DNA of 64,000 nt from Entamoeba invadens IP1 (GCF_000330505.1 NW_004440189.1:531499-595498); one strand, 5' to 3'. Counted from the first letter of the stretch, positions 52,423-62,955 are shown. Numbers and translations: made by a program. Notes: generated by a model not told the origin, from the sequence alone.

Positions 52423-55400
52423 TCACTTTGACTCTTCAGACTTCTCGTCTTTTTCTTTGGCTTTATCTCTTCTTCCAATGCCCAAAGTAGCACTTAGTCT
52501 TCTTTTCAAACTTTTGCGTTTCTCCTTCTTTGGTGATGTCGATGAGTCTTCAAGTCCTCCTTCGACCTTTTTGTTGCCATTCGACATCTCTTGTATAGTG
52601 ATGTTAAGTGGGTTATCTCCTTCTGTTTGTTGTTGTTGTGCTCTCGCGCCAATTTGAAGTCCTCTTCTCTTTTGTGGTTGTGGTTCTTCACTTTGTGTTT
52701 CGCTGATCGATTCAGACACTTCACTTTTTTGTGCGACTCGTCGTCCTCTTCGACTTCCCAATATCCCTCCCATTTTTCTTTCTTCTGGTTCTTCAACTTC
52801 CTCACTCTGAACCTCTTCGACCTTTCTTGCTCTATTCCCACCAAGTATCCCAGCCATCCGTGGTTTTTGTGGTTCCTCCTCTTCATTGCTTTCATTTTCT
52901 TCTTCACGTGGTGGTTCTTCAACTTTTTTCTCTGGAAGTGGCAAGTTGAGTTGAATGTTTGAAGTGTCGACTGGCTTGTAGTCCCCAAACTCGTCTTCTT
53001 CTTTACTTTTCTCTTCGTTTGACGCTTCACTTTTATGTGGACGATTTCTGAACGAGACTCGTTGTCTTCGTTGTGGTGGGAGTGTGGGAGGTTCTTGTGA
53101 AGCAACTTCTTCCTGTGGTTCTGCGACGACCTTTTCTTCTTCTACTGGTTTTTCTTCCACCTTTTCCTCAGTTGTTTCTTCTTTCTTTTCTGGTTGTTCT
53201 GTATGTGAAATAAGTGCTGCTGGGGCATTACCTGCTTTCCCAAAACTCGGTCTGCCATTTCTTGTTTGTCTCAAATTCAGTCTTCTTCTTGAATTTACAG
53301 GTGGAGGGGGTGGTGCATCATCTTGTGGTTGTTCTGCACTTTGGTCTTGACTCTCTTGACTTTCATTTTGATGCGACAGACCTCTTCTTGGGTTTACAGG
53401 AGGAAGTGGTGGGTTATTTTCTTCTTCAATATTTTGTTCTGGTTCTTCACTCAATTGTTGTTCCTCTTCTTGTGTGACAGGTTCAGGTGGCAACATATCT
53501 CTGATGTTCTTTGGTTTGTTTCTTCCCAATTGGAATCCTCTTTTGACAAACTCAGGCTCAACAACTTCTTCGTCTTCATCTCCTTCATCCTCTGCAACTT
53601 CATTTGCGTCTTGACTTGATTCGATTCTTCTTGGTTGTTTATTTCCAAGCATACCACCAAATCGTCTTTGTTGTGGGTATTCTTCTTCCTCTTCTTCTTG
53701 TTCAATTTCGTCTGTTGCTTGGAGTTCTGGCATATTCAAGTTAATCAAAGATGCTCTTGTTACCTTTCGTGGTCCATATTCCTCTTCTTCGTCCTCATTT
53801 TGTAAAGCAGCTGGTGTTGGTAAGTTAAGTTCTTCTTTTGTTGGTTTTGGTACTCTTGGAGCTGGAATGGGTGGTGGTGAAGATGTTTGTGAATCTTCAG
53901 AGATCGATGACTTGAGCTTCTTATTTTCTTCTTTAATTCTTTTGGCCTCTTCTGCTTTTGCCTTCTTCTCGTCTTCTTTTGCCTTTTTAGCTTCTTTCGC
54001 CTCCTCTTTAATTCTCTTTGCTTCTTCCTCTTTGACACGCTTTTCTTCTTCTTTCATTCGTTTGGCGTCTTCCTTTTGGTTCTTCTTTTCTTCCTCTTTG
54101 GCGCGCTTTTCCTCTTCTTTTGCTTTCTTTCTCTCATCCTCTTTTTGTGTCCTGTCAGACTTATTATCGAATCGGTTGTCATCCGACGACTCATTTTGTG
54201 ATGCCTTACTTCCACTATCTGACATCACGGGCATTGTTTGTTTGTCATTGACTCTGCCAAGCCTTTGTGGCTTTGGTGGAGTTGGTGGGACAACCTCAAT
54301 TGGAGCAACTTCTCTCTTTTCATCAGTTTTAACAAGTTGGGCGGGTTTTGGAGGAAGAACAGGAGTAGTTCCAGCGGCGGCAGCAGCAGCTTCTGCTTGG
54401 ACTTGTTTGAGTTGTTCTGCTTGCTTTTCGAGTGTTTTGTTTAATAACGAAGTTGGGTCTGCACGTGGTCTTTGTCCTCTTACACTTCTTCTCATTGCCA
54501 TTCTCTTTGGTCCTGTTGGGTTTGAGAACAATTCGTTTGGAATGCTTGGCGCAGGTTTGTCATCAACGGATTCTTCTGTTGATGAAGTAGTGCTTGCTTC
54601 AACTTGTGGAGGTACAGCGGCTGGTGTTAATACATTTTCTTGTGTTGGTCGTCTTTGTTTTGACATGAAGTTTTTACGATTCATACCATCACTCGTAGAT
54701 GTCAGCGCAGAAGGCTTAGTCCCAAATCTTCGTGATGACTGTAACACTGCAGATTTCTGTGCATTCTTTCTTGAGTCCAAAACAGTCTTTCTTGCCAAGG
54801 TCGATGCACTCAGAGCATCTCCTTTAAGACTTGGGCGCTTGAATAAGTTGGCATCAAACTTGATGACAGTGCCAAGTAACTTGATTTCTTGCACGTTGAT
54901 CGCCTTTGGCTCGACTTTGTCACCAAAGTAATTTGGTTTATCTGGGTTGAGACTTGCTCTTGTAGCAAAGAGGTCATCTCGTTGGAATTTACACAATTGT
55001 GCAGTGCCTATCATTGCATTTGGTCTGTGCGACGTTCCATACTTCTCAATGACATTCTGTTTGTTTGCCTTTGTATCAAATTGTTTGCACAAGTAGACCA
55101 ATTCGTAGAACTTCTGTCGATCTTCGTCACTTCCGTTCGCTTTGTTCCCAACACAGAAAGTCGGTTCTTTTAAAGCCGTTCCCTTGACGTCCCAATTCTC
55201 AAGTCTTTCAAGAATATTATTTGGGTTAAGTTCTTTAGAGAATGTATCTGTTCGGTACATTGTGATGGTTTTGGGTTCATCGATTTCTTCAACCTTCTTG
55301 ATATAGTCTCGTTGTGAACTTTTCTCATTCTCAGTCTCGAGATTCAACACATTTCCACTCGACACAAGAAATGTTGGCTTCTTTCTGTTTCTTGCCTCGC

Positions 55401-57243
55401 TGATTCGCGATAGAAGACGTTGGTCTGTAATAGCCTTTCCGACACCTTTAAACGTGCTCAACTTCTTTTTCTCTTCTTCGATACGAACGACTTCTTCTTC
55501 CTTTTTTCGATACTCCTTCTTCCATCTTTCATCTTGAACGTTCTGATTAGTTCCACTTTTGAAATTGGCTTTAGCTCTCAAAAAGAACGTGACGACGTCT
55601 CTAAAGTACTGTTCGAAGTCTTCCAAACTTAGTGGAACCTCGACATTTGCTCGAACCACCTTACTCTTCTCCGTATCATATTGCAATTTTATGGTGTTAC
55701 TCTTTTGATCTCGATTGTCTCGAAGGGTGTCCATCACCAAATTGCATTGTTGGTCAAACATCGTTTTGCTGTTACACTTGGTCACGTCAACAACAAAAGT
55801 ACTCCCCTTTCGATCTTCTCTGTCCATATCTGGCATTTCATCGTCGCTACCTTCCTCGGAATCTTCGTTCATTCGCTTTGTTTCATATCCAGTTTGTCTG
55901 AGTTTGTATGACTCAATTTTCTTCTTCATTTGCTTCAAGACTTCATATGCATGTCGTCGAGTTTTTTCATCAAGGGTGTCGTTCTTTGTGTCAAGCACAA
56001 ATTGTCGGTAATAATTAGCAACATCGAGTTCGGCTTGTTTCTTCGCCTTTCTTTCTTTTCTTTCATTGTTTTTCCTCTCGCGCTCAGCTTTAATGTCGGC
56101 TTCCGTCTCTTTTTGTTGTTGGCGCGACATCTCTCCATTCCCTCGTTTCTCTAATTTGTCTTTCGCTATCCGGTCTTCCGCTTCTCGTCTTCCAAGCCAT
56201 TGCCAAGTCTCACTTCTAGCTAAATCGTCCGGACCAAGCACAACATCATCCAATGTAATTTCAGCAGTAGTTTCCATTACAAATATTGGCATAGCCTTTT
56301 GGAGTCGTTTTAAAAAGCCTTTGTCGTCGATTGGGTTTCCAATAAAGTTGATCCATCGCAAGTTAAACATTTTCGAAAAGACCTTTTCAAACTCTCCATA
56401 CGACCTTTCTGTTAACAAATTGTTTTTCATTGACAACTTCTCCAATCCATAAAACGCTCGTATTGGTAGAATCGAGTCAATTTTGTTCCCGTCCAACTCA
56501 AGTTTTGTGATCGACCCAACAACAGTCAACTCGATTTTCTTGATCTTGTTGTTGTTCATTTTTAATTCATCAATTGGTCTTTCTCCGACGTTATCAAGTG
56601 TTTCTATTTCATTTCTGCTCATATCAAGTGACATCAAAACAGGGAAGTAGTCTGCGGTGAAGAGTCCAAATTCAATTGATCTTATACCCGCATTCCGTAT
56701 AGAAAGGGTCTTTAAATTTGTCCACACAATTTCGGTATCATCAGCATCTTTGTTTTCACCTAATAAAAGTGTTTGAAGGTCATCAACTTTGACACCGTCT
56801 AGTTTCAGTTCTTTCAGTCGATTTGGGATGTTTAACGTCGTAATTTCCACTTTGCAGTAGATGTTCAGAAAACTGATACTTTCAATGTGACACGACTCCA
56901 CAAAAGACAACGAAAGTGGTGGTCGTTCGTTCATATTAACATTCTCAACTTGATCTTCCTCTCCAAAGATTTCGACTTCTTTGATTTTATTGAACTCTTT
57001 AGACAACGTGTTCATTGTCCCATATGTCGGGTTCGTCAACCCATTGAAGAATAACACTGTTGATGGGTTCAGTCGAATTTTCTCATCACCACCTTGTTTA
57101 CCTTGACTTATCATTTCTTTGAAAGTGACCAATTCCTTGTGAAACGCATTCAAAAATTCGGAGTTATCAATATAGACGTCTTCTTTTTTCTCATCAAGCG
57201 TCGACTCATTTGTACTATCAGAAGTGTTTTTAAACACAAACAT
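52423..57243 (-). CDS. Giant LRR and low-complexity scaffold-like protein, 1606 residues
   Basis: Single exon of 1606 codons. Residues about 60-330 contain leucine-rich repeats (LKTLSIRNAGIRSIEF, LMSLDMSRNEIETLDN, ELKMNNNKIKKIEL, KLELDGNKIDSI, LRWINFIGNPIDDKGF). A basic coiled coil follows (REAEDRIAKDKLEKR near 355), then a conserved-looking 550-residue region with a beta pattern. From about 850 the chain is low complexity: Ala-rich near 950, PPKP motifs, a Lys/Glu coiled coil (about 1026-1110), and then ten basic islands separated by acidic and Pro-rich stretches. Several islands share a GILG- or GGMLG-type core. This layout resembles cytoskeletal scaffold proteins such as CARMIL or STK11IP-like LRR proteins, but no specific homologue is claimed. 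Confidence 0.8.
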   Translation of the reverse strand: MFVFKNTSDSTNESTLDEKKEDVYIDNSEFLNAFHKELVTFKEMISQGKQGGDEKIRLNPSTVLFFNGLTNPTYGTMNTLSKEFNKIKEVEIFGEEDQVENVNMNERPPLSLSFVESCHIESISFLNIYCKVEITTLNIPNRLKELKLDGVKVDDLQTLLLGENKDADDTEIVWTNLKTLSIRNAGIRSIEFGLFTADYFPVLMSLDMSRNEIETLDNVGERPIDELKMNNNKIKKIELTVVGSITKLELDGNKIDSILPIRAFYGLEKLSMKNNLLTERSYGEFEKVFSKMFNLRWINFIGNPIDDKGFLKRLQKAMPIFVMETTAEITLDDVVLGPDDLARSETWQWLGRREAEDRIAKDKLEKRGNGEMSRQQQKETEADIKAERERKNNERKERKAKKQAELDVANYYRQFVLDTKNDTLDEKTRRHAYEVLKQMKKKIESYKLRQTGYETKRMNEDSEEGSDDEMPDMDREDRKGSTFVVDVTKCNSKTMFDQQCNLVMDTLRDNRDQKSNTIKLQYDTEKSKVVRANVEVPLSLEDFEQYFRDVVTFFLRAKANFKSGTNQNVQDERWKKEYRKKEEEVVRIEEEKKKLSTFKGVGKAITDQRLLSRISEARNRKKPTFLVSSGNVLNLETENEKSSQRDYIKKVEEIDEPKTITMYRTDTFSKELNPNNILERLENWDVKGTALKEPTFCVGNKANGSDEDRQKFYELVYLCKQFDTKANKQNVIEKYGTSHRPNAMIGTAQLCKFQRDDLFATRASLNPDKPNYFGDKVEPKAINVQEIKLLGTVIKFDANLFKRPSLKGDALSASTLARKTVLDSRKNAQKSAVLQSSRRFGTKPSALTSTSDGMNRKNFMSKQRRPTQENVLTPAAVPPQVEASTTSSTEESVDDKPAPSIPNELFSNPTGPKRMAMRRSVRGQRPRADPTSLLNKTLEKQAEQLKQVQAEAAAAAAGTTPVLPPKPAQLVKTDEKREVAPIEVVPPTPPKPQRLGRVNDKQTMPVMSDSGSKASQNESSDDNRFDNKSDRTQKEDERKKAKEEEKRAKEEEKKNQKEDAKRMKEEEKRVKEEEAKRIKEEAKEAKKAKEDEKKAKAEEAKRIKEENKKLKSSISEDSQTSSPPPIPAPRVPKPTKEELNLPTPAALQNEDEEEEYGPRKVTRASLINLNMPELQATDEIEQEEEEEEYPQQRRFGGMLGNKQPRRIESSQDANEVAEDEGDEDEEVVEPEFVKRGFQLGRNKPKNIRDMLPPEPVTQEEEQQLSEEPEQNIEEENNPPLPPVNPRRGLSHQNESQESQDQSAEQPQDDAPPPPPVNSRRRLNLRQTRNGRPSFGKAGNAPAALISHTEQPEKKEETTEEKVEEKPVEEEKVVAEPQEEVASQEPPTLPPQRRQRVSFRNRPHKSEASNEEKSKEEDEFGDYKPVDTSNIQLNLPLPEKKVEEPPREEENESNEEEEPQKPRMAGILGGNRARKVEEVQSEEVEEPEERKMGGILGSRRGRRVAQKSEVSESISETQSEEPQPQKRRGLQIGARAQQQQTEGDNPLNITIQEMSNGNKKVEGGLEDSSTSPKKEKRKSLKRRLSATLGIGRRDKAKEKDEKSEESK

Positions 57244-57585
57244 ATATTTTACAGTTTCTTTCTTAGTTACTTTTCTTCAATTTCCTTCATTATTACACGT
57301 AAAATACTTATACATTGGTCAGATCTTGTTTTAACTAATTATTCTCTAATTATTATTATATTTAAAAAAGTATAGTTTAGTATTATTTACTTTTCCCATA
57401 ATTGAAGGGTCATTTGCTGTGTTCAATTTATTTTCTTCTCTTCTCAAAAATATAGTTGTTTTATTATAATAATGCTATTAAACAATTGAATTGATAGTAG
57501 TTGAATATTAATAAAAAAATCTATTGTGAAACTAAAGAAAGAACACAAAAAGTAAACTATAAAAATCATATTTTTACAAGTCACT
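57244..57585. other. Divergent promoter region, AT-rich
   Basis: About 340 bp between the LRR gene (minus) and the acidic secreted protein (plus). It is A/T-rich and otherwise featureless. Confidence 0.5.
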
Positions 57586-57951
57586 ATGTTGAGACTTCTA
57601 ACATTAGCTTTTGCAATAGCTGCCGTTGCGCTGAACCTTCGCGATAATTTAGATGATTTTCTTGACAACTTAGACAAAGACGAGTTATTTAATGATGGCG
57701 AATACAACGAAGATGACGAATTTACATTGGATGAGGATATCGACGATTACATGGATGACGAAGATGACGATTTTTCAGACGACGAAGATGATGAGGATGA
57801 ATATGACCTCCAGCAAATCACCACTAACTTTTCCTTTTCTCAAGACGACAAAGTTTCTGCTTTAACACCGGAAGCAATTTTTGATAGTGCGGAAAGACTG
57901 TTAGTTGAAGTTCAAGTTCCCGCATTCTCTGGGCTTCGCGACGTCAAGTAA
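57586..57951 (+). CDS. Small, extremely acidic secreted/luminal protein
   Basis: 121 residues. Residues 1-16 are a signal peptide (MLRLLTLAFAIAAVAL). Residues 17-78 contain 33 Asp/Glu in 62 positions, arranged as DD, DE and DDD clusters (for example DDEDDDFSDDEDDEDEYD). The C-terminal 45 residues are mixed (TPEAIFDSAERLLVEVQVP). Such acidic luminal proteins often store calcium in the ER or granules or act as condensing partners of basic cargo; calcium binding is likely but not shown. No membrane anchor or ER-retention signal is present. No homologue is recognised. Confidence 0.75.
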   Translation: MLRLLTLAFAIAAVALNLRDNLDDFLDNLDKDELFNDGEYNEDDEFTLDEDIDDYMDDEDDDFSDDEDDEDEYDLQQITTNFSFSQDDKVSALTPEAIFDSAERLLVEVQVPAFSGLRDVK

Positions 57952-58030
57952 TTAATACCATTTTATTCCTTTACTTATGAGCGTTACAACAAACACCCCT
58001 AATCAAATTTCACTTAATAAAAAGAACTGC

Positions 58031-59014
58031 TTAAAAGCTGCTGTACTTCAGCTTGACATCATCATTGTGTTTCTTCTTGTGCTTGATCCATGTGTAGAGG
58101 AAGATTGTACCCATCACAAGAGCAATAAATACGATTATCACTGCAGTGATTATACCAAACCACATCCAGAGTTCCCAGTCTTCTTGCTCCCGTTGGACAT
58201 CACCAAGTCGGGTGAAGTTCACCATAAACGATCTGTTTGAACTAGTGAGATCTTCTACAATAAAACCTATATGAACATACACGGGGCCTGAAGGATGTAT
58301 GTCAAATGTTGTGCGAGCACCTACACCACCAGCACATGTCAAATCCCCTGTTGTGTACGTGTCCTTGTAGATCACACATTCACTCTTATCATCAATAACA
58401 TTGATTGCCATTAAACCATCAGCATGTCCGCAGGTATTCACTTCAATGTTCCAGTCATGTGCAAACGAAACTTGAAATGTCCTTCCAAAGATTTCTCTCT
58501 GAATTGGGTCTGTAAACTCTTCAGAACATTTATCCGATGTGCCATTCACCGCGGGGAATACAGTGATATACTCATAGAATGGTAGATCTTCGACAAGTAT
58601 GTTGGGCAATTCGTTCTCGTCAATGTTTTGAAAATGAATTGTGAAGCCGTACTGCTCTTTTGTAGTTTTGTCCGATGCAAATAAGAGTTTGTACTGATTC
58701 ACATTCGTCACAGTGAATTGTTGTGACTGTTCGATGAGTGTGCACTCTTTGTTTTGTGACTCTTCTAAAACAACTTTCACACCCTCAATGGGTTGTTCGA
58801 GTGTGATGTGGATTTTGGTATAAAGTGGAGAGTCAAATTGATACGCGGTGATATAATAATTGGATAACCCACAGTTTGTTGTTGGTGTAATTGTGTCCGA
58901 TATTTCAACCATTTCCGATTTGGTTGGAATGGTCAAAGGAATCGGTTCGTTATAATCTCCTTGCTTGCCACACACAAAAGGTGTGACAATCAAAAACGCA
59001 AAGAAAAGTAACAT
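58031..59014 (-). CDS. Type I membrane protein of unknown function
   Basis: 327 residues from the ATG at 59014 (the preceding GTG is not used). A signal peptide (MLLFFAFLIVTPFVCG) leads to an ectodomain of about 255 residues, with conserved-looking cysteines (TNCGLSNYY, KECTLIE, DKCSEEF, NTCGHADG, SECVIYKD, TCAGGVG) and an Asn-linked site such as NRSF. A single span (WMWFGIITAVIIVFIALVMG) and a 25-residue tail ending KYSSF follow; YSSF fits a tyrosine-based YxxPhi sorting motif. The two ectodomain halves look beta-rich and repeated, but I could not assign a family. Likely a surface or endosomal protein. Confidence 0.75.
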   Translation of the reverse strand: MLLFFAFLIVTPFVCGKQGDYNEPIPLTIPTKSEMVEISDTITPTTNCGLSNYYITAYQFDSPLYTKIHITLEQPIEGVKVVLEESQNKECTLIEQSQQFTVTNVNQYKLLFASDKTTKEQYGFTIHFQNIDENELPNILVEDLPFYEYITVFPAVNGTSDKCSEEFTDPIQREIFGRTFQVSFAHDWNIEVNTCGHADGLMAINVIDDKSECVIYKDTYTTGDLTCAGGVGARTTFDIHPSGPVYVHIGFIVEDLTSSNRSFMVNFTRLGDVQREQEDWELWMWFGIITAVIIVFIALVMGTIFLYTWIKHKKKHNDDVKLKYSSF

Positions 59015-59647
59015 CACTGGTTTAGTAGTTCATTTTAGTTTAAGTATGGTTTATTGGTAGTTTTGTTTAAGTGTTTTTATTATTATGGATTATCCCGATA
59101 TGTAAGGACTTTTATTATTTTATTCCACTAAACTCCACAAATCTTTGTTATTTGTTTTTCCATCAATTTTGTAGCAATTGTTGCTCTTTTTTCTTTTTTT
59201 TATTTAAAAAAATTACTAAACCAAATTAAAAATAATAAAGAACAAAATAGTGTTTTACACTATTTATTTTTTGAACTAAATTGTTTCCATCATTTTTTTA
59301 CAAAAATGTTGTAAATAATATGGTAAATTACTTTAATTTTTTAGTTTATTTTTATTTTTTCAAATAAAATCATTTTCCAAAATTTTTTAATAATTGTTTC
59401 CTTCTTTTTATGAAAACAATTCGAAATAGTAATTCTATATTAAACCATTATTATAGTTTAAGTTTATTAATATAATAATTGTTTTATAGTTTTTTTATTA
59501 AAATATAATTTATTAAGTCATTTATTTTTATTATTATCATAGTTTTTTTATTACAAACACATTTTTATAACAATACAAATTAAAAAATTATTTCGTTTGA
59601 TAATTATACAATACATTATAGTAAAAATAATTTAATAAATAAATATA

Positions 59648-60393
59648 AAGTCAGTTTGGAAACCTTATTTATTCCAAAAACCTTATTTATTTATTTTCCT
59701 TTGAAAAAAAAGCATTTTTGGGATGTTTAATAAATATTACTATTATTTAAACTATTTTCCAATAACACAACCAAAAACATAAATGGGGTTAAAGTCATTT
59801 AGCCAATCATTTCATTTTTTCTGTTTGTCAATAAATGGTGATATTAATGTTGTTATTTACCAAAAATAATGGTAAAATACCGTAAACAAACTGAGTTTTT
59901 TGTATCATTTTTTGAAAATTTTCGCTTTTAGGCGCGAGTATTTTTTCAACATTTTTAAGACACTCTTTCGGAGAGCAAACAGACACCCACATACATAGTT
60001 AAGACAACTTCTTGTGAACGGCCTTTAATCGACCACTAAACTGCATTTCGATGTTTGAGTCTGCCAATCGTAGTGTTCTTTTCAATTATGATTTGTCTCG
60101 TTGTTTTTGATTTTTATTTGATGAAATAGAAATTGGTTGTTGTTAAATTCTCATGTTGTATGTATCATTTTACACAAAAAAGATTTGCCCAACCATTTTT
60201 ACAACAACGGCACCATTTTTGTTGTTATACACGATGTTTGAGCGTAAAAAATCGAATTGGTCAATTTGTTTAAGTTCGTTTTGATTGAAAAAACAAAGAT
60301 TTCAAACAAAAAAAAAATAAAATTGAAAAACAAAACCAAATAACAAAAAAAATAACCTATTTTTGTCGATAAATAAGGTTTCCAGACTGACTT
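59648..60393 (-). mobile_element. Non-autonomous derivative of the pogo/Fot1-like transposon, 746 bp
   Basis: The left end (AAGTCAGTTTGGAAACC...) and right end (...GGTTTCCAGACTGACTT) are terminal repeats of the autonomous element at 38196-40540, flanked by TA on both sides. It lies in the opposite orientation. About 280 bases at its left side match the right side of the autonomous element in reverse complement, including the non-coding stretch after the transposase. The outer right end lacks one of the two CCTTATTTAT units. The central part is not transposase sequence. It is a typical internally deleted or rearranged copy that needs another element's transposase. Confidence 0.8.
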
Positions 60394-60913
60394 TATTATA
60401 TTATTACTATATATTTAAAAATAAATTTTCAAAATTATATTAAAATATTAATTTTATTTTTTATAAATAGATTTTATATAGTTGATTTATATTAAAAAAT
60501 ATATTATTTTAGAAATTGAAATTAAAGTTTTATAAATAACTTATTTTATTATTTATTAATCATATTTAATTTTTTATTATAATAAATTAATAAAAATAAT
60601 TATCAAACATACTAAAAATAATTCTATTTGAGTCTTATTGTGTTCTTTTTTACTTCAATTCGAAACAGCACACTTGAGGTATTCGATTTTTTCAATTTTG
60701 GAATGACTAAGAAGTTGTATTATTATCTTTACACCAAACAACATTTAGCCTCTTATGCACTTGTCCTTTTTGTATACAATCATAACAAAAGCACCACTCT
60801 TGAGTCGTCATACTCCATTTTTTAGCAAAAAAATTATTTCAAAACTTTTTTTTCTCATGAACACCATTTTTGACTAAGATCTCAACGAAAAGAAAAAAGA
60901 AAAAAAATGTCTT

Positions 60914-60941
60914 CAACGTGGTGCAACACCACACCACGTTG
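60914..60941. repeat. 10-bp perfect hairpin (CAACGTGGTG / CACCACGTTG)
   Basis: CAACGTGGTG, then an 8-base loop, then CACCACGTTG. It is GC-rich in an AT-rich setting. It lies about 210 bases upstream of the glutamyl-tRNA synthetase. It could be a terminator, cruciform or regulatory hairpin; nothing decides between these. Confidence 0.5.
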
Positions 60942-61149
60942 CTCAATTTATTGCAAATACTTTGGTAAAAATTAAGTTAATAATTTTATTAAAAAAACGT
61001 TTTAATATAATTATTTTGATTGGAATAAACCAAATAATAAAGTTTAAAAAAATAAGTTGAGGATAACCGAAAAATAGAGATGATGAGTTGCCCCCAAAAA
61101 TGGGAGATACCCTACAATTTAACCTCCAAAGTTCTAACTGTTGTATCGA

Positions 61150-62892
61150 ATGTCTGTACCAACAAAGGAGACTCATCCAAAGGAGAAATCATTAGTCGGA
61201 GCGAAAGGCAAATTGACGCTGAAGGGATACACCCCAGGTATGAAGGTTTGCACTCGTTTCCCACCAGAACCATCTGGATACCTCCACCTTGGTCACATGA
61301 AAGCCGCCATGCTTAACGATTACTACGCACACAGCAATGGAGGACAACTCATCTTGAGATTTGATGATACAAATCCATTGAAAGAGAGTCAAGAATACGT
61401 CGATAATATCATCAGAGACTTGAAGACCATTGGTATTGTTGCAGACAAAGTGTCATACACATCAGACTACTTTGACATGTTGATGGAATATGGAGATAAG
61501 ATCTTGAAAATGGGGAAGGCATACATTGACGATATGGATCCAGAAGAGATGCACAAGGGCCGTATGGAAGGTATTGAGTCGCCAAACAGAAACAACACAC
61601 TCGAGAAGAATCTTGAGATGTGGGAAGAAATGAAGAAGGGCACTGAGAAAGGAAAGAAGTGTGTGATGAGAGGAAAGATTGATATGAAACACAAAAACAA
61701 GGCACTAAGAGACCCATCGTTGTGGAGATGTATTGACGCAACACACTATAGAACTGGGAACAAGTATAAAGTCTATCCACTTTATGACTTTGGTGTGTCG
61801 ATTATTGATTCGACTGAAGGTGTGACACATGCTTTGAGATCACAGGAGTACTCTGATAGAGCTCCGTTGTATGACTGGGTTGTTGATATCTTTGGAATGA
61901 GAAAACCAATCATCGAAGTCTTTTCTCGTATGAATTTTGCATATGTTTTGTTGTCAAAGAGAAATTTGAATCTTTTTGTGCAGAAGAAATTGGTCGACGG
62001 ATGGTATGACCCACGTTTCCCAACTATTCAAGGATTGTTAAGAAGAGGGTTGACCCTTGAAGCAATGAAGGAGTTTTGTTTGTCACAAGGATCCTCTAAG
62101 AACATCAATCTTATGGAGATGGAAAAGATCTGGGCTATTAACAAGAAAGTAATTGACCCAATTGTCCCACGGTATAACGCTGTTTTGAAGACCGGTGCTT
62201 GCAAAGTAACATTGGACACTCCACAAGAGGAAGAAAAGGAAGTTGCCCTTCACAAGAAGAATGAGTCACTTGGAACGAAGAAGATGACTTTTGGCAAAGA
62301 AGCCTACATCGACGGCGACGACGCCAAGTCTATTGCTGCCAATGAAGAAGTCACATTCATGGACTGGGGAAATGTCATCTTTGACAAAATTGAAGGAGAG
62401 ACCGCGGCCGCCCACCTCCACCTTGACGGCGATTTCAAATTGACAAAGAAGAAGTTGACATGGATTTCCACGAAAGACACTGTTGATTTGGAGTTGAGAG
62501 AGTTCGATTATTTGATTACTGTCCCCAAGATAGAAGAAGGTATGGAATTGGAGAAGTACATCAATCCAAAGTCACTTGAAATCTTCCAAGCCATTGGAGA
62601 GAGCGCAATGAAGACATTGAAAGAAGGAGATAAGATTCAGATCCAGAGGCATGGGTATTTCAGAGTCGATAAAGCCTTTGATGGGAATAAGATCATCTTG
62701 AACAAAATCCCTGACGGAACTGAAAAGGGTCCAAAGGTTAAAGCCGAAATTGAAGTCAAAGAGAAAAAGCAAAAGAAACAAACCAAGGACGATAAGGAAG
62801 ACCACCCAAATAGAGATTTGAAAAAGGAGAAGGAAGCTAAAGAGAAAAAGGAGCAAGCGAAAGCTCAAAAGAAGGCACAAGAAAAGAAATAA
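61150..62892 (+). CDS. Glutamyl-tRNA synthetase, eukaryotic/archaeal cytosolic type
   Basis: 580 residues from the ATG at 61150. The enzyme attaches glutamate to its tRNA. Class I signature HIGH is HLGH in RFPPEPSGYLHLGH (near residue 38), with RFDDTNP following and the KMSKS-type motif LLSKRNLN (near 272). The catalytic core is of the archaeal/eukaryotic GluRS type rather than GlnRS-specific. The C-terminal beta barrel (about 345-530) is followed by a very Lys-rich tail (KEKKQKKQTKDDKE, then KEKKEQAKAQKKAQEKK), which commonly binds tRNA. No organelle-targeting sequence. The gene uses well-adapted codons, consistent with high expression. GluRS versus GlnRS is judged from overall motif shape and not certain. 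Confidence 0.88.
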   Translation: MSVPTKETHPKEKSLVGAKGKLTLKGYTPGMKVCTRFPPEPSGYLHLGHMKAAMLNDYYAHSNGGQLILRFDDTNPLKESQEYVDNIIRDLKTIGIVADKVSYTSDYFDMLMEYGDKILKMGKAYIDDMDPEEMHKGRMEGIESPNRNNTLEKNLEMWEEMKKGTEKGKKCVMRGKIDMKHKNKALRDPSLWRCIDATHYRTGNKYKVYPLYDFGVSIIDSTEGVTHALRSQEYSDRAPLYDWVVDIFGMRKPIIEVFSRMNFAYVLLSKRNLNLFVQKKLVDGWYDPRFPTIQGLLRRGLTLEAMKEFCLSQGSSKNINLMEMEKIWAINKKVIDPIVPRYNAVLKTGACKVTLDTPQEEEKEVALHKKNESLGTKKMTFGKEAYIDGDDAKSIAANEEVTFMDWGNVIFDKIEGETAAAHLHLDGDFKLTKKKLTWISTKDTVDLELREFDYLITVPKIEEGMELEKYINPKSLEIFQAIGESAMKTLKEGDKIQIQRHGYFRVDKAFDGNKIILNKIPDGTEKGPKVKAEIEVKEKKQKKQTKDDKEDHPNRDLKKEKEAKEKKEQAKAQKKAQEKK

Positions 62893-62955
62893 TTTCATTA
62901 TTTGAAAAGGTTCGTTAGAAAGTTTTGTTTTTCGAATTTGAACGGAATTTATTTT

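Larger units (their letters stand above)
59015..61149. other. Long intergenic region containing the non-autonomous transposon
   Basis: About 2.1 kb of AT-rich sequence. It holds the non-autonomous copy 59648-60393 and a GC-rich hairpin at 60914-60941. A 65-codon stretch at 60628-60825 lacks an ATG in good context and coding character and is not called. Confidence 0.6.

Noticed and set aside
53867..54931. 354-codon plus-strand frame
   Set aside because: Antisense shadow of the Lys/Glu and Ser-rich part of the LRR protein.
60628..60825. 65-codon frame
   Set aside because: No ATG in good context, AT-rich composition, Phe/Tyr/Leu bias of random sequence.
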